NCBI RefSeq assembly: GCF_020085105.1
Contig: NC_058061.1
Span: 7,659,284 to 7,723,283, forward strand
Direction of reading: 5' to 3'
DNA: 64,000 bases
DNA from: Siniperca chuatsi
Taxonomy: Eukaryota > Chordata > Actinopteri > Centrarchiformes > Sinipercidae
The translations under genes were made by a program, and so were the position numbers. Below are positions 10,587 through 21,800 of this stretch, in pieces. How positions within the stretch are numbered: position 1 is the first letter of the stretch; the number at the start of each line of letters is the position of its first letter. Below the pieces are notes generated by a model. The model saw only the letters and a program-made list of their open reading frames with translations. It searched no databases and had not been told where the DNA came from.

Positions 10587-12000
10587 CAGCAGGTAAAATA
10601 AGTATTGAACACGTCACCATTTTTCAGGTGCTATTGACATGAAATTTTCACCAGATGTTGGTAACAACTCATGCAAATAAATCAAACCATAATGTCCATA
10701 AATTAAATTGTGTTATAATGTTAAATGACACAGGGAAAAAGTATCGAACACATGAAGAAAGGGAGGTGCAAAAAGGAATGGAAAGCCAAGACAATCAGTA
10801 ATTAGAAAGCAATCCTGCCCCTTGTCAGTGCAAATTAATATCAGCTGGTTCAGGCTCAACTGATGGCCTATAAAAAGGTGTCTCATTACCAAGGTGTCAC
10901 AGAAGAAACATCTCATCATGAGTAAAAGCAAAGAGCTCTCGCAAGACCGTTTCAACCTTATGGTTGCAGAACATACTGACAGCATTGGTTACAGAAGGAT
11001 TTCAAAACTTCTGAATGTTCCAGTGAGCACTGTTGGGGCCATAATCCGGAAGTGGAAAGAATATCATTTCACCATAAACCCGCCACGATCAGGTGCTCCT
11101 CGCAAGATTTCTGACAGAGGAGTGAAAACAATTATCAGAAGAGTCGTTCAAGAGCCAAGGACCACTTGTGGACAGTTTCAGAAATAGCAGGTACAATTGT
11201 TTCAAAGAAAACGATAAGTAATGCACTCAACCGCCACGGCCTGTATGCACACCACGCAAGACTCCATTACTGAAGGAAAAGCATGTTGAAGCTTGTTTAA
11301 AGTTTGCTGCACAACATTTGGACAAGCCTGTGACATACTGGGAGAATATAGTCTGGTCAGATGAGACCAAAATGGAACTCTTTGGATGCCATAATGCACA
11401 CCATGTTTGGAGGAGAAATGGCACTGCACATCACCCCCAAAACACCACACCAACAGTGAAGTTTGGAGGTGGAAACGTCATGGTGTGGGGCTGTTTTTCA
11501 GCATACGGTACTGACAAACTTCATATAATTGAAGGAAGGATGAACGGTAAAATGTAATGAGACATTCTTGATTAAAAATCTGCTGCCATCTACCAGGATG
11601 ATGAAGATGAAACGAGGGTGGACATTTCAGCCAGACAATAAAGCTGCTAGAATGGCCCAGCCAATCACCTGACCTGAATCCAATTGAAAATCTATGGAAA
11701 GAACTAAAGATCAGAGTTCATTGAAGAGGCCCACGGAAACTTCAAGATTTGAAGAAGAAATCACACTTCAGCAATGCATGCAACACATTTCTCCATACAG
11801 GAGGCGTCTGGAAGCAGTCGTTACCAACAAAGGCTTTTGTACAAAGTATTAATTGAATTTCAGTAAGCGTGTTCAATACTTTTCCCCCTGTCATTTCACA
11901 TTATTATACATAACTTAATTTATGGACATCTATGGTTAGATTTCTTTGCATGTGTGGATTGCATGGGTTGTTACCAACATCTGGTGAGAATTTCATGTAT
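10587..12000 (+). mobile_element. Tc1/mariner-type DNA transposon, inactive, with long inverted repeats
   Basis: The left end reads TACAGCAGGTAAAATAAGTA, consistent with insertion at a TA. The left inverted repeat runs to about 10757; the right one (about 11869-12000) is its complement, e.g. CCAGATGTTGGTAACAAC against GTTACCAACATCTGG. The right copy stops about 35-45 bases short of the left, so the outermost right end has been lost. The interior holds a broken transposase (see pseudogene). A full element of this type is about 1.4-1.6 kb. Confidence 0.85.
10918..11870 (+). pseudogene. Tc1-like transposase, broken
   Basis: ATG at 10918 opens MSKSKELSQDRFN, followed by an N-terminal paired-like DNA-binding part (GYRRISKLLNVPVSTVGAII, PPRSGAPRKISDRG). 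The frame stops at 11187. The catalytic part resumes in another frame at about 11318 with [12 protein letters not shown], which holds the first Asp of the DDE triad, and [11 protein letters not shown]. It stops again at 11555. Traces of the second catalytic block (FQPDN) and of [15 protein letters not shown] follow in yet another frame. At least two frameshifts or stops make it inactive; the QDNDPKH-type motif is eroded. Confidence 0.85.
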
Positions 12001-12359
12001 GTATAGGAAAGAATTACTTTCAACTTGACAACCCAGAAGGATGCATTTGTTGAGAACTGGACAAAATAGACTGCTTACATCTCAACCGTTAGACGTATAA
12101 ATTGGCATAAAATGGAAATACTCAAGTGAAGTGCAAGTACCAGTGCTTAGGTAAACACAATCCACCACTGCAGACAGAATGAGGAAGCTCAGCATCTTCA
12201 GTGACAGATTTCAGACCAAACCGGATGTTTCAGAAGCAGTAATCTTCCATCATTGAATTGTCTTCCTATTTCTCTACACACATAGTTTATGAAGTACTAG
12301 TTAAAATTACAAATATACAAATGTTTATTTCATGGCTATTAATTGTTTATACTGCTGAA

Positions 12360-13013
12360 AAGTAGTATATTTTGAGCAGCAGTGGAAGAAGCATTCAGAA
12401 AAGTAGCTATACCATGCTGTAATAATAATACTCAACAAAAATGTTCCCAGTCAGTGTTTTACTAAATCTGATGTATCTGGATTAATATTACAGCTGCATT
12501 AATGTGTTTGTTGCATTTTACTGCTGTAGATGTTTTTAAGGTTGAGCTAATTTTAACTATTTTATATACTGTTGGGTAGTTTAATCTGCAGCAATGCATC
12601 ATCTTCTATAAGATCTTCATATGTTTGTAGCGTCGCTGTCCTGTGAGAACCACGTATCTCTTAAAAAGTCAACTTTTCATGAGCTCAGAAAAACAGCTTA
12701 GCTTTGTGACGATGCATTTTCCAGCTGATCCAAGAGCTTTTAAATAGTTTATTTAGCTTAATAGTTTATTAAGAAGTAGGAGAATCACCAAATATGGAGA
12801 TGCATGGTTTTCACTGGACAGGAAGGGTGTGAAAAAGTGTAATCTGAAAAGTAACTAAAGCTGTCAGACAAATGTAGTGCAGTAAAAAGTACAATATTTG
12901 CCAATATTTTGAGTAGAAGTGTAAAGTAGCATAAAAGGGAAATACTCGAGTAAAGTACATGTACCTACTTAAGTACAGTACTTCAGTAGAAGTAGTTACA
13001 TCCCACCACTGAT
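12360..13013 (-). repeat. Family E repeat(s), copy 4, minus orientation
   Basis: From about 12590 the text is the reverse complement of copy 1, e.g. GTAACTAAAGCTGTCAGAC and AGTACAATATTTGCC, ending AGTTACATCCCACCACTG. The part 12360-12590 contains related but more diverged words. It abuts the timp2 promoter. Confidence 0.65.
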
Positions 13014-13039
13014 TTTTGAGATATGCAACAAATATCAGA

Positions 13040-13442
13040 GTCTCAGGGACCCTCAGATTGAAGCAGCAGCTCCGGTTGTCCCAGCCGGAGGACGCAGCGC
13101 CCCCTGCCGGTTCGGCCGTTACCGCCGGGGGGAGGAGCCGCACGAGCAGCTTTATAAAACCGCCTTGATCCCATAAACGAAAACACTCCCGAAAGATAAA
13201 CAGCTGCGCAGGCACCTCCGAGGGCCACCGAGCACACAGTGAAACCTCACGTTCATAACGGAGCTCAGCGGGCAGACCATCCGGTGTTGTTGACGTCGCC
13301 AGGTCTCTGTCGGTTAAAAAAAGAAAGGAAAAAAGCGGAGGGGGGGACGCTGCTGCCTGCCGCTGGACCTACACTGCAACGCATCTGCGCAGCACACAGC
13401 AACGAAGAGGGTGAAAAAAACGTCGCATCAGTGTTTATAAAA
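13040..13442 (+). promoter_or_regulatory. timp2: timp2 promoter and 5' UTR, CpG-rich, TATA box
   Basis: From about 13070 the sequence turns abruptly GC- and CpG-rich (CCCCTGCCGGTTCGGCCGTT, CCGCCGGGGGGAGGAGCC), a CpG-island-like stretch continuing through exon 1 to about 13690. TTTATAAAA at 13151-13159 is a good TATA box, putting transcription start near 13180 and a leader of about 260 bases. GGGGGGAGGAG just upstream of the TATA box could bind Sp1-like factors. Mammalian TIMP2 promoters likewise combine GC boxes with a TATA element. Confidence 0.65.
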
Positions 13443-14248
13443 ATGCCGTTTTGCGTTAACGGCTTCCTTTGCACGCTCGCGCTGCTGGTTCTGTGGCGGG
13501 CGGAGGAGCTCGCGGAAGCCTGCAGCTGCGCTCCGGTACATCCGCAACAGGCGTTCTGCAACGCCGATGTAGGTGAGTACAGCACCGGGGACTGTTGTTG
13601 TTGTTTACCCATGTTGCACCAGGCTCCTGCACGGATGACGGCGGCGGTTTGCAGCCGCTCAGCCCGTCTCCGGTGCGCCCTGAATGGGTTCACAGACGCT
13701 GCTGGAAACCGCTAGAAAGCCTGAAGGTGGAGGGTGTTGCTCCTCAAGGCCATGGCCCGACAGTTTGCATTGCATTCACATTGCAGACACACGCAGCTCC
13801 CATTGCCATATTTCGTCATGTCACGGTGACAAGCATATACCTCTGAAATGCCAAAGTAGCCATTTGGGACACAGGAATAAAAATTAAAAAAAAAATGTTG
13901 TTTGGGTGTCATGGAGTCATGCTTTGAAGGGACACACACACCCACAAACACAAACGCATGCTCATTTTGAAGTAAAGTCCACATAAAATAAATTTTAACA
14001 TCACATTAAGGAGTTAAAAGTGCACCTGTGTCACTCACTGATGAGTTAATAATGACCATAATGAACTTTATGGTAATTATCTCTTCTGATTTCATTGTAA
14101 CATCTCAGTATAGTCCTGTAGAACCCGCAATAAGAGGATTATACTGTTGTATCAGGGTGTAAGTGCACTATGTTTGTGTAAGTCAGTGTAACATACAGGA
14201 AGGAGTCATGGAGGGACCTTCGCTGTACATAATGTCTCAGGTCTGGAG

Positions 14249-14310
<62 letters not shown>

Positions 14311-17300
14311 ACCAGGCTTCACCCTCAGCAGCTCCGGGACGAAGCAGCGTCGCCTGGCTTCTGCAGGGCAACGTGGCACAAGAGAGGAAAAGAAAGAGAC
14401 AAGGAGGGAAAGAGCGGAGAGGAGGACAAGGGATGGAGAATGCGAAGAGAAATTTCAGGGGTTGAATCTCAACCACAGAATATGTCACACCACAAGCTTT
14501 CCTCTATTTTTTTTATTTCCATTCCTGCTCTGTTTCTTCCTGTGAGGGTTGGTGCTGGGAGGAATTACAGGAATGCTGCTGGGGTTTTCCCAACTTTGCT
14601 CCGGTGTAATGCAGGGACACACACACACACACACACACACACTTTCACAGCCCAAATAGACGACTGTAGGCCTGCTGCCATGCATCCATGACATCTGGCT
14701 GTCAGTCCAGGGTGTATTTTAGGGGGAAAAAGCAATAAAAGTCACGGTCGAAGTTAAAATATGCATGGTATCCTTGAGAATGAGAAACTTCAAGACCACA
14801 CTACTCTGGCTCCATCTTTTCTTCCTGCTTTTGACTCCTTATTCACACACTTCCACATGCGCTGGTGTGTGTGTGTGTGTGTTTGCAGATAAGATCTGTG
14901 TACTATCTTATTGCAAAATGGCCGCTTGATTTTCAGGTGTGACTCAATCTCCACAGGCAGATGTAAAGGCTGGACCGTAGAGAGAGGACAAGCAGGGTTG
15001 AAATGGGTTTTGCAGGCTTGAAACAAGCAGAGAATCAGAATAGAGTTGGTTGTCTGGTTGCCCAGAATGTGCATGTAGGCAACAACAAAGCGACATTGTC
15101 AACAGTTATGTGGTCTGACAATTGATATTTGTTTTTGGGGTTTTTTGGTGAAAAGGGACCCCACTCGTTTGCATGTTCACACACATACTGTACATGCAGG
15201 GACCAGCAGCATGTACGTGCGCGCGTGTGTGTGTGTCACCTTCTGTTTTTCATACTAAACGATGCCCCAGGTCAGACCGCAAGCCATAAAGATCCAGCAG
15301 TGTCATGCACCTACCACACAATCACACACTCACTCAAACGCACATCCTCTTTTCGTATAAATCTGTTGCCCACAAAGGGGAACTTCCCCAGCAGCCCTGC
15401 CCAGTTAGACCAGAGTCCACCCCGCTGTCTGCAGCAGTGGACATGCAACAACACACCAACTGTACACGTCTCCATTTATAGAAATATTGACATGTTTTTC
15501 TTCATGAAATGTACTTAACATACATCATAAGAAAAACAGTGTCCTGAAAACCGAAGTTTAAGCCTGTGATGCAAAACCTCAAGTTGCTCTCTTGAAAATA
15601 TATCAGTGTGTCTTGGCAGATATTTGAAAGAGCCTGATGGATACAAATTATTTTTGTTTATTTTTTTTTTAGACCATTAGCTATATTGTAGAGTAGAAAC
15701 AACTGGATAACATATCAGCCAATATTTGTATTTAAATTGTGTTTACATAAACATTTTTGCAAGGATCCCTCATATCTGGTTCACAAAGAATTGTCATAAG
15801 GATTTGTAAACATGTTTTCCAGTTCAGCAGTAAACAACAGGGAAAATAAATATAAGTGTACACGTTGAACAGTAAACTGGAAATTAAAGCTGCACTAATT
15901 GACATTTCTATAAAAACATTGGCTCAAATGATAATGTGGAATGTGAATCACCCAACTGCAGTTCCCCTCAGCTCTATGGGTCCGTTAAGCATTGTTCAGC
16001 TCATTGTTTTGGTTTTCTGGCCCACATTTCGGTTCAGTCTCAATCAGTGTCGTTTCCAGCCACAGCAGGCAGCTGTTTTCACCTACCTGCTCGGCACCAA
16101 AAGGCAGACAGACACAGTTAGCGACTAGCTGGTGAGCATAGTGGAGCCTTTAGCAGCTAAAGAGGCAGATCAGGAGTTGGGAGAGACCCCTAAAGAGAGT
16201 GAATATTGAACTTACCAGAAACACAACTCCAAATGAATGATAATGTTGCTCCGTATCAGCTGTATGTAAACAGGCAACTGTTTGCACCATATTAACTTAA
16301 AAGGTCATTATGTCAGTGTTGTTTACATCTTGTTCCAATTCCGCTAAGTGACAAAATAATCTATTAATGCTGCTTTAAATATTAGTACTAAAACAATTGG
16401 CTGATCGATTGATAAGTCTACAAGCAACCAATTTTGAAAGTTCATCAATCAGAAATACCAAACATTTGCTGGTTCCAGCTTCTCAAATGCGAGGATTTGC
16501 TGCTTTTCTCAATTTTATTTCATTGCAAATTGAATACTTTTGTGTTAGTTGGGCAAAACAAGCAATTTGAATATTTCACCTCAGGCTCTGGGAGATTCTG
16601 ATGGATATTTTTCACAATTTTAATTCATTTTTTAATCAATAATGAAAATAATTGTAAGCTGCAGCACTATAATATTATAAATAAAAACACAAATAACAAT
16701 ATATTACACTAGAATTACAGAACAAGTATGCATAAAAACATAAAAAGCCAATATTGGTTGATAATATCACTTTGGTCAGTCTAAGTCAGTCTCTCCTGCA
16801 CTGACAGCAGTGCAGCTCCAGTAACTGTATCATGAAGACCTCACAAAGGAAACCAGAGCTTTCGACTTTGCTGCACAGGTCTTCATACAGATGTTGTGAG
16901 AAGTCAGGAGACCGGTTGAATTGTGTTTGAGGGCGGTTCGTCTCTGGTCAGAAGGGCCACATGGAGCTACAAACCACATCAGGAAAGTCAGGGATGATTT
17001 GGTGGTCACTGGAGTATGAAAAAAGAAACGGATAGTCATGCGGTGGATTGAACAGGGGGGCACTGAGGATGTGGTGTGTGTGTGTGTGTGTGTGTGTGTG
17101 TTCATATGGGGTTTGCATGGAAAACATTGCATAGTGCAACTGATACGCATGTATAAGTCATTAGACGTCCTGATCGGGAGGGTAGGGGAGCAATCGAAAT
17201 GTGGGTCAGCTGGCGGTTTATGGAGGGGGCTCCCGGCTGCTGATTGACTGCTGGTGATCAGATGGCTTAAGGATCAACCTGCGGTGAAGCTCAGCCGCCT

Positions 17301-18842
17301 GCAGGCCCCCAGTAGTCGTGCTGTTATAGCATCACGCTGTGTAGTCTGCTGCCTCCGCAATACGCTGTTTAGACTGCACAGGGTCATCCGCTCTGGCTTT
17401 ATTACAGGGGGAAACTGAGAGGTAAACATGTCTGCAACGCCAAGGTGGACAGATAAGCTCCCATAATAGCAATCCATTGTGAACAACAGGGTAATTTCCC
17501 CTCAGTATTGTGTCCTGCTGCTGATTTCTTTGCTCGTTAGTTTGTGGCTCAGAATGAGGTCAGGAAATGAGAGCGGAAAAACTGAGGAATGCAGGAGAGA
17601 GTGCCAGCCAGGTATACTGCTGCGTGTGTGTGTTTATGTGTATACTCTGGCTGTTGCTGCATATTTGCATAAGCATCAACTGTGTAACTAAAATGCAGAA
17701 GTTTTCATTTTGTATCTTCCTGCATCCAAGTTGGTTTAAAAAACAAACAAAAAAACTTAACATATCTCTTATCTTATCTTTATCTCCTCCTTCTCTTTTA
17801 TTAGCAGTGAATCAAACATTCAGGAAGTAATTTGTCCCAATTGCAAATATGTAATTTGTTTGGCAAAACTTTTTCTTTGGATGTCACCTTTCTAGGTTTT
17901 ACTTCTTAAACATTAAGTTATTTATAACTTTTGTTATTCAAACCTGCATTAATAGATTTATTTATTTATAGAGCAGCAGCGCTATCTCACACAGTAAATG
18001 CCATATATTTAATCACTGTGACTATTGTTTGTCACCTGCTAACTTAATTGATCACCGGATGAGATGTGTCAGGATGTGGATGGATTTAACGCCTCTGTTT
18101 TGTCGCGGGAAAGTCTGATAATGCTACTGAACCCCAATGCTAACGGGATGGTACCATGCTTCCCTGCTCAGAAAAATTAATTGACATAAATTTTGATAGT
18201 TGATTAATTATTTAAGTAATTTATTGAACACAAATACCAAACATTTACTAGATCTACCTTCTCAAATCTGACGATTTGCTGTTTTTCTCTGTTTCATGAC
18301 ATCGTAAAATTTAATATTTTGGGGTTTTGGTTTGTTGGCGGACAAAACAAGCCACTTGAAGATGTCACCTTCGGCTCAGAGAAAACGTGATGGCCATTTT
18401 TCACTTTTCTGACATTTTGCAGATTAAACGATCAATCAATCTAGAAAACCAATGTTAGTTGCAGCATAAACAATGTAGTCGTAGTTACATGTGCAGAAAA
18501 GCATGCATGTTTGTACCAGGGGGGAGGAATGAAAAGGGGGAAAGGAAGTGGCGAGGGAAGGAGCAGAAGAACGAGAGACGCTATTAACTCTGGGAGCCAT
18601 GAACCCCCATATTTGTGTCTGCTCCAAGCCATAAACTGAACCCAAGGGTGCAAGAGCAACAGCAGTCAACTGTGTGTGTGTGTGTGTTTATGTGTGTGTG
18701 TGTTTATCTATGTGTACGTGTCCTCTGTTCCTGCTTATTTTATGTTGGGTTTTTTTCTCTATTGCTCATATTTTCCATTCTGAATAAATGCCCGAAGCAT
18801 AGCTGAAGCTTGAAGTAGTCAGTCAGGCCATTAAAATAACAC

Positions 18843-18883
<41 letters not shown>

Positions 18884-21800
18884 GTGAGAAACATGCCTCT
18901 GGCCTACTCTTTATCTGTATATCAGCTTTCAAGTTGTATTTGTTTTCATATTCCTTAATTCTGGTTCTGTGACGGTTTCCTGGTCATGTTTGGGGGCAGG
19001 AAGGGTCGTGTTACAGGCCAAGTCAGTTTATGTGTCTGGCCCTCATGCAGTTTTAGACCCAATAGAAACCTTAAGTTGGGTTTTCATTGACTGGGCTACT
19101 GTTGATGCCCAAGCTGAGTTACTCCAGCTCATTTTTTATTGTCAGTGCTGTGCCTCGGTGTGGTGTGTGCACATGAGACTTCAGGCAGCTGTGGAGGTTG
19201 TTTTGGTTGTTGTCCATCTGCCCTTTTGTTAGCCTGGGATGTGGTGAACAAGAATCTGAGGCTTGGGTGATGTTTCAGTATTAACAACTGTCGGTGGAAA
19301 TCATGTCATGATGTTATAATCTTATCTTTACAGCGTAAGCGATCAGTCGATTTAATCAGACAGAGAAGTAATCCGCAGCTGATAATCTATTAATTGTTTG
19401 AGTCATTTCACAAGCAAAAATGACAGATATTCCCTGGTGTCAGTTTCTCTGATGTGAGAATTTGTTGCTTTTCTCTGTTTCATGCCGTTGTAAACTGAAT
19501 ACCTCTGGGTTTGGAAATGTTGGTCGGAGAAAACAAGATTGGGATTTGTGTAATTGTGATGAGTATTTTTGCTAATATCTGATATTTTATAGACCAAACA
19601 ATTAACTGATTTATCTGTAAAATACTATATTATATTAATCAATAATGAAACTGGTCGTTAGTTGTTATCATTTTTAATTCTGTTGTTTAAATGAATGTTT
19701 CCAAGCTAACTGTAGTTACAAACTAACAAAATTAGTTGTTTAAAGTTTTTGTTTCACTGTGGAATACAGTTTTTTTGCATTGATCATTTTAATGGCTAAT
19801 TTAACATCTGGTCAAGGGACAACAGTTGAAAATCAGCATTTGGCACATTTACAGTGAGGTTGATCAATGTGCATTGTCCCTGAAAGAAAGAAAGAAAGAA
19901 AGAAAGAAATCATAAGTTTGATCACTTTATATGTAATTTTGCCAACATTAGCTCTTCTGCCCTCACTATATATGTAGGTGCAGAGCTATGCAGCAAGCTA
20001 AACACACTTCCAATAAAAGTTTAAGACAGATGTTGGCCTGTGTAGTTTTTATTGGAAGTCAATGTGAAACTGTGAAAACAGCATTGGACAATAAATTCAA
20101 TGATAGTGATTACAAATCAGAAAATGATGAGATTCTATAAATAAGAGTTAGATCAAAGGTATTGTAGAGATGAGTTAGTACAGTAACAAGAACACTGGAT
20201 TCACAAAATAGCTGTCAGATTGATTACATTGTGCTCCATGTCAGGACGAAGTATCACCAGTTAAACATTAAGTTCTCATAGGAAGTACAACACCGTAATT
20301 AATCTAGTAAACATACATACAAAATCCACAAGAGTAAAAGTAAAAAGAGTCAAATACACAACAGTAATTCAGCACTTACTTAGAATGTTGTATTAGCAAA
20401 ACATTAGCTCCAGACAGCTAGCATAGTGGCTAGTTTGGTTAGCAGTAAGCTAATCATAGAGAAACTAAATTCTCACAAGTGAACAGTCACAAAACATCTG
20501 TAATAAGAGCAGTACCTACAGATAGTGCTCCAACAAGGGCATCTGGGGAGAAGATAAAAGATGTCTGTCGAAATTGCTTGGTCACCCTTTTGACAAAATG
20601 GTGGATGTAACAATGTCAGTTAAACTGCTATGGAACTGTGCCAGTAGCGGTTGCTACTAGCAACAGAATGTTCAACTGAAACCAACTGCTGGTGGCGGAG
20701 TATCTGCCATGTTGTGAGATTTATCAGAATCAGAAAAATACTCTTATCAATATTGTGACATTAATTTTATCCGTATCGCTCTGGTTGTGATTCAAATATA
20801 TTGATATGTTTTTGCCAGTTTTTGTGTTCTAGCAGCCCTGCAAAACATAAGTAGATATAGGTAATTGATGGATGGACAGTTTTTGTGTTCATAACTCCAG
20901 AGAGGAGAAAAAAGTGTTTTTCATCAATGGCAGCTTTCAAAAATGTTAATTGGTTCTTATTTGGTGGCTATTTTCTGACAAAGGTCTTTTCCATAGCCTG
21001 ACCAATACTGGATTTTTAAAGCCGGTACCGATAATTTTCTTTACACAGCCTGTAACACAAACATTTTTGATGAGGCTTCCTTGCATTTTTGTAACCAAGA
21101 AATGTGGGCGAGTTGGAAAAATAAACTTGTTACTACTCTCTGGTGGACAAACTATATAATGGTGACACTGTTTCAAAACCTATCTTTGGCATTTCTGTAC
21201 TTCAGTTTCTTAGCTTTTATCAGCAGACATGTACGCCGATACCAATAGCTATATCTGCAATGAACTTATATCAGCCAAGCACTAGTCTTCTCACATGAGC
21301 AGACTTGGTCCATGATTTTAGTTGTTGTTCACATATCTGGTTTCTTATATCAGCACTTTTTCTGCATCCATTTATTGGAAGTGGTATTATCTTTTTAGCA
21401 TCTACTTTCTTTCTTTTGATGGTGGGATCATATAACCCCATGTGATCTGATGCCATGTTCCTATGTTTCCCTAACAGTGATTCGAGCAAAGGTGGTGGGA
21501 GAGAGAGAGGTGGATTCTGGAAATGATATCTATGGGAACCCCATCAAGAGGATCCAGTATGAGGTCAAACAGATCAAGGTAAGAATACACTCATCAAATT
21601 TAAATCCTTAACTTGATAGAATATCCACCAGATGCCTCCTAGTATTTTAGTCAAAAGGGTATGATGCTCAGACTTTGACTCCTTAATTTGACCTTTGACC
21701 CCCCTCGCTATGGTTTTGTTCCAGATGTTCAAGGGGCCTAACGAGGACATCGAGGCTGTCTTCACTGCTCCTGTGTCCGCTGTCTGTGGCGTTACCCTGG

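Larger units (their letters stand above)
9700..13039. other. Intergenic, sfxn2 to timp2
   Basis: Apart from repeats I see no gene. Family E copy 3 covers about 9856-10140, another interspersed repeat (CCCAACCTAGGGGTCAGGG onward) about 10141-10560, the Tc1-type element 10587-12000, and diverged family E text about 12360-13013. It ends at the CpG-rich timp2 promoter. Confidence 0.7.
13573..21477. other. timp2: timp2 intron 1 contents (7.9 kb)
   Basis: No nested gene is supportable. It holds microsatellites (14253-14308, 14617-14642, 17073-17101, 18671-18703, 18845-18880, 19882-19909), family A copies (about 16383-16668, 18175-18472, 19333-19660), a terminal-inverted-repeat element (about 15885-16385) and a short hairpin near 20006-20060. 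The first about 120 bases remain CpG-rich, continuing the promoter island. Confidence 0.7.

Noticed and set aside
10894..11557. An intact, domesticated transposase gene
   Set aside because: The frame is broken at 11187 and 11555 and the later catalytic motifs are out of frame, so it is a dead copy.
13239..13442. In-frame N-terminal extension of timp2 starting at 13239
   Set aside because: The codon at 13239 is GTG, not ATG, and the signal peptide expected at the start of TIMP2 begins at ATG 13443. The extension is open leader sequence only.
13265..13693. 142-codon minus-strand open frame opposite timp2 exon 1
   Set aside because: It is antisense to a GC-rich coding exon and CpG-rich leader, with no recognisable domain; such shadows are expected.
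14163..14691. Open frames with runs of Cys-Val
   Set aside because: They are produced by the GT and AC microsatellites in timp2 intron 1.
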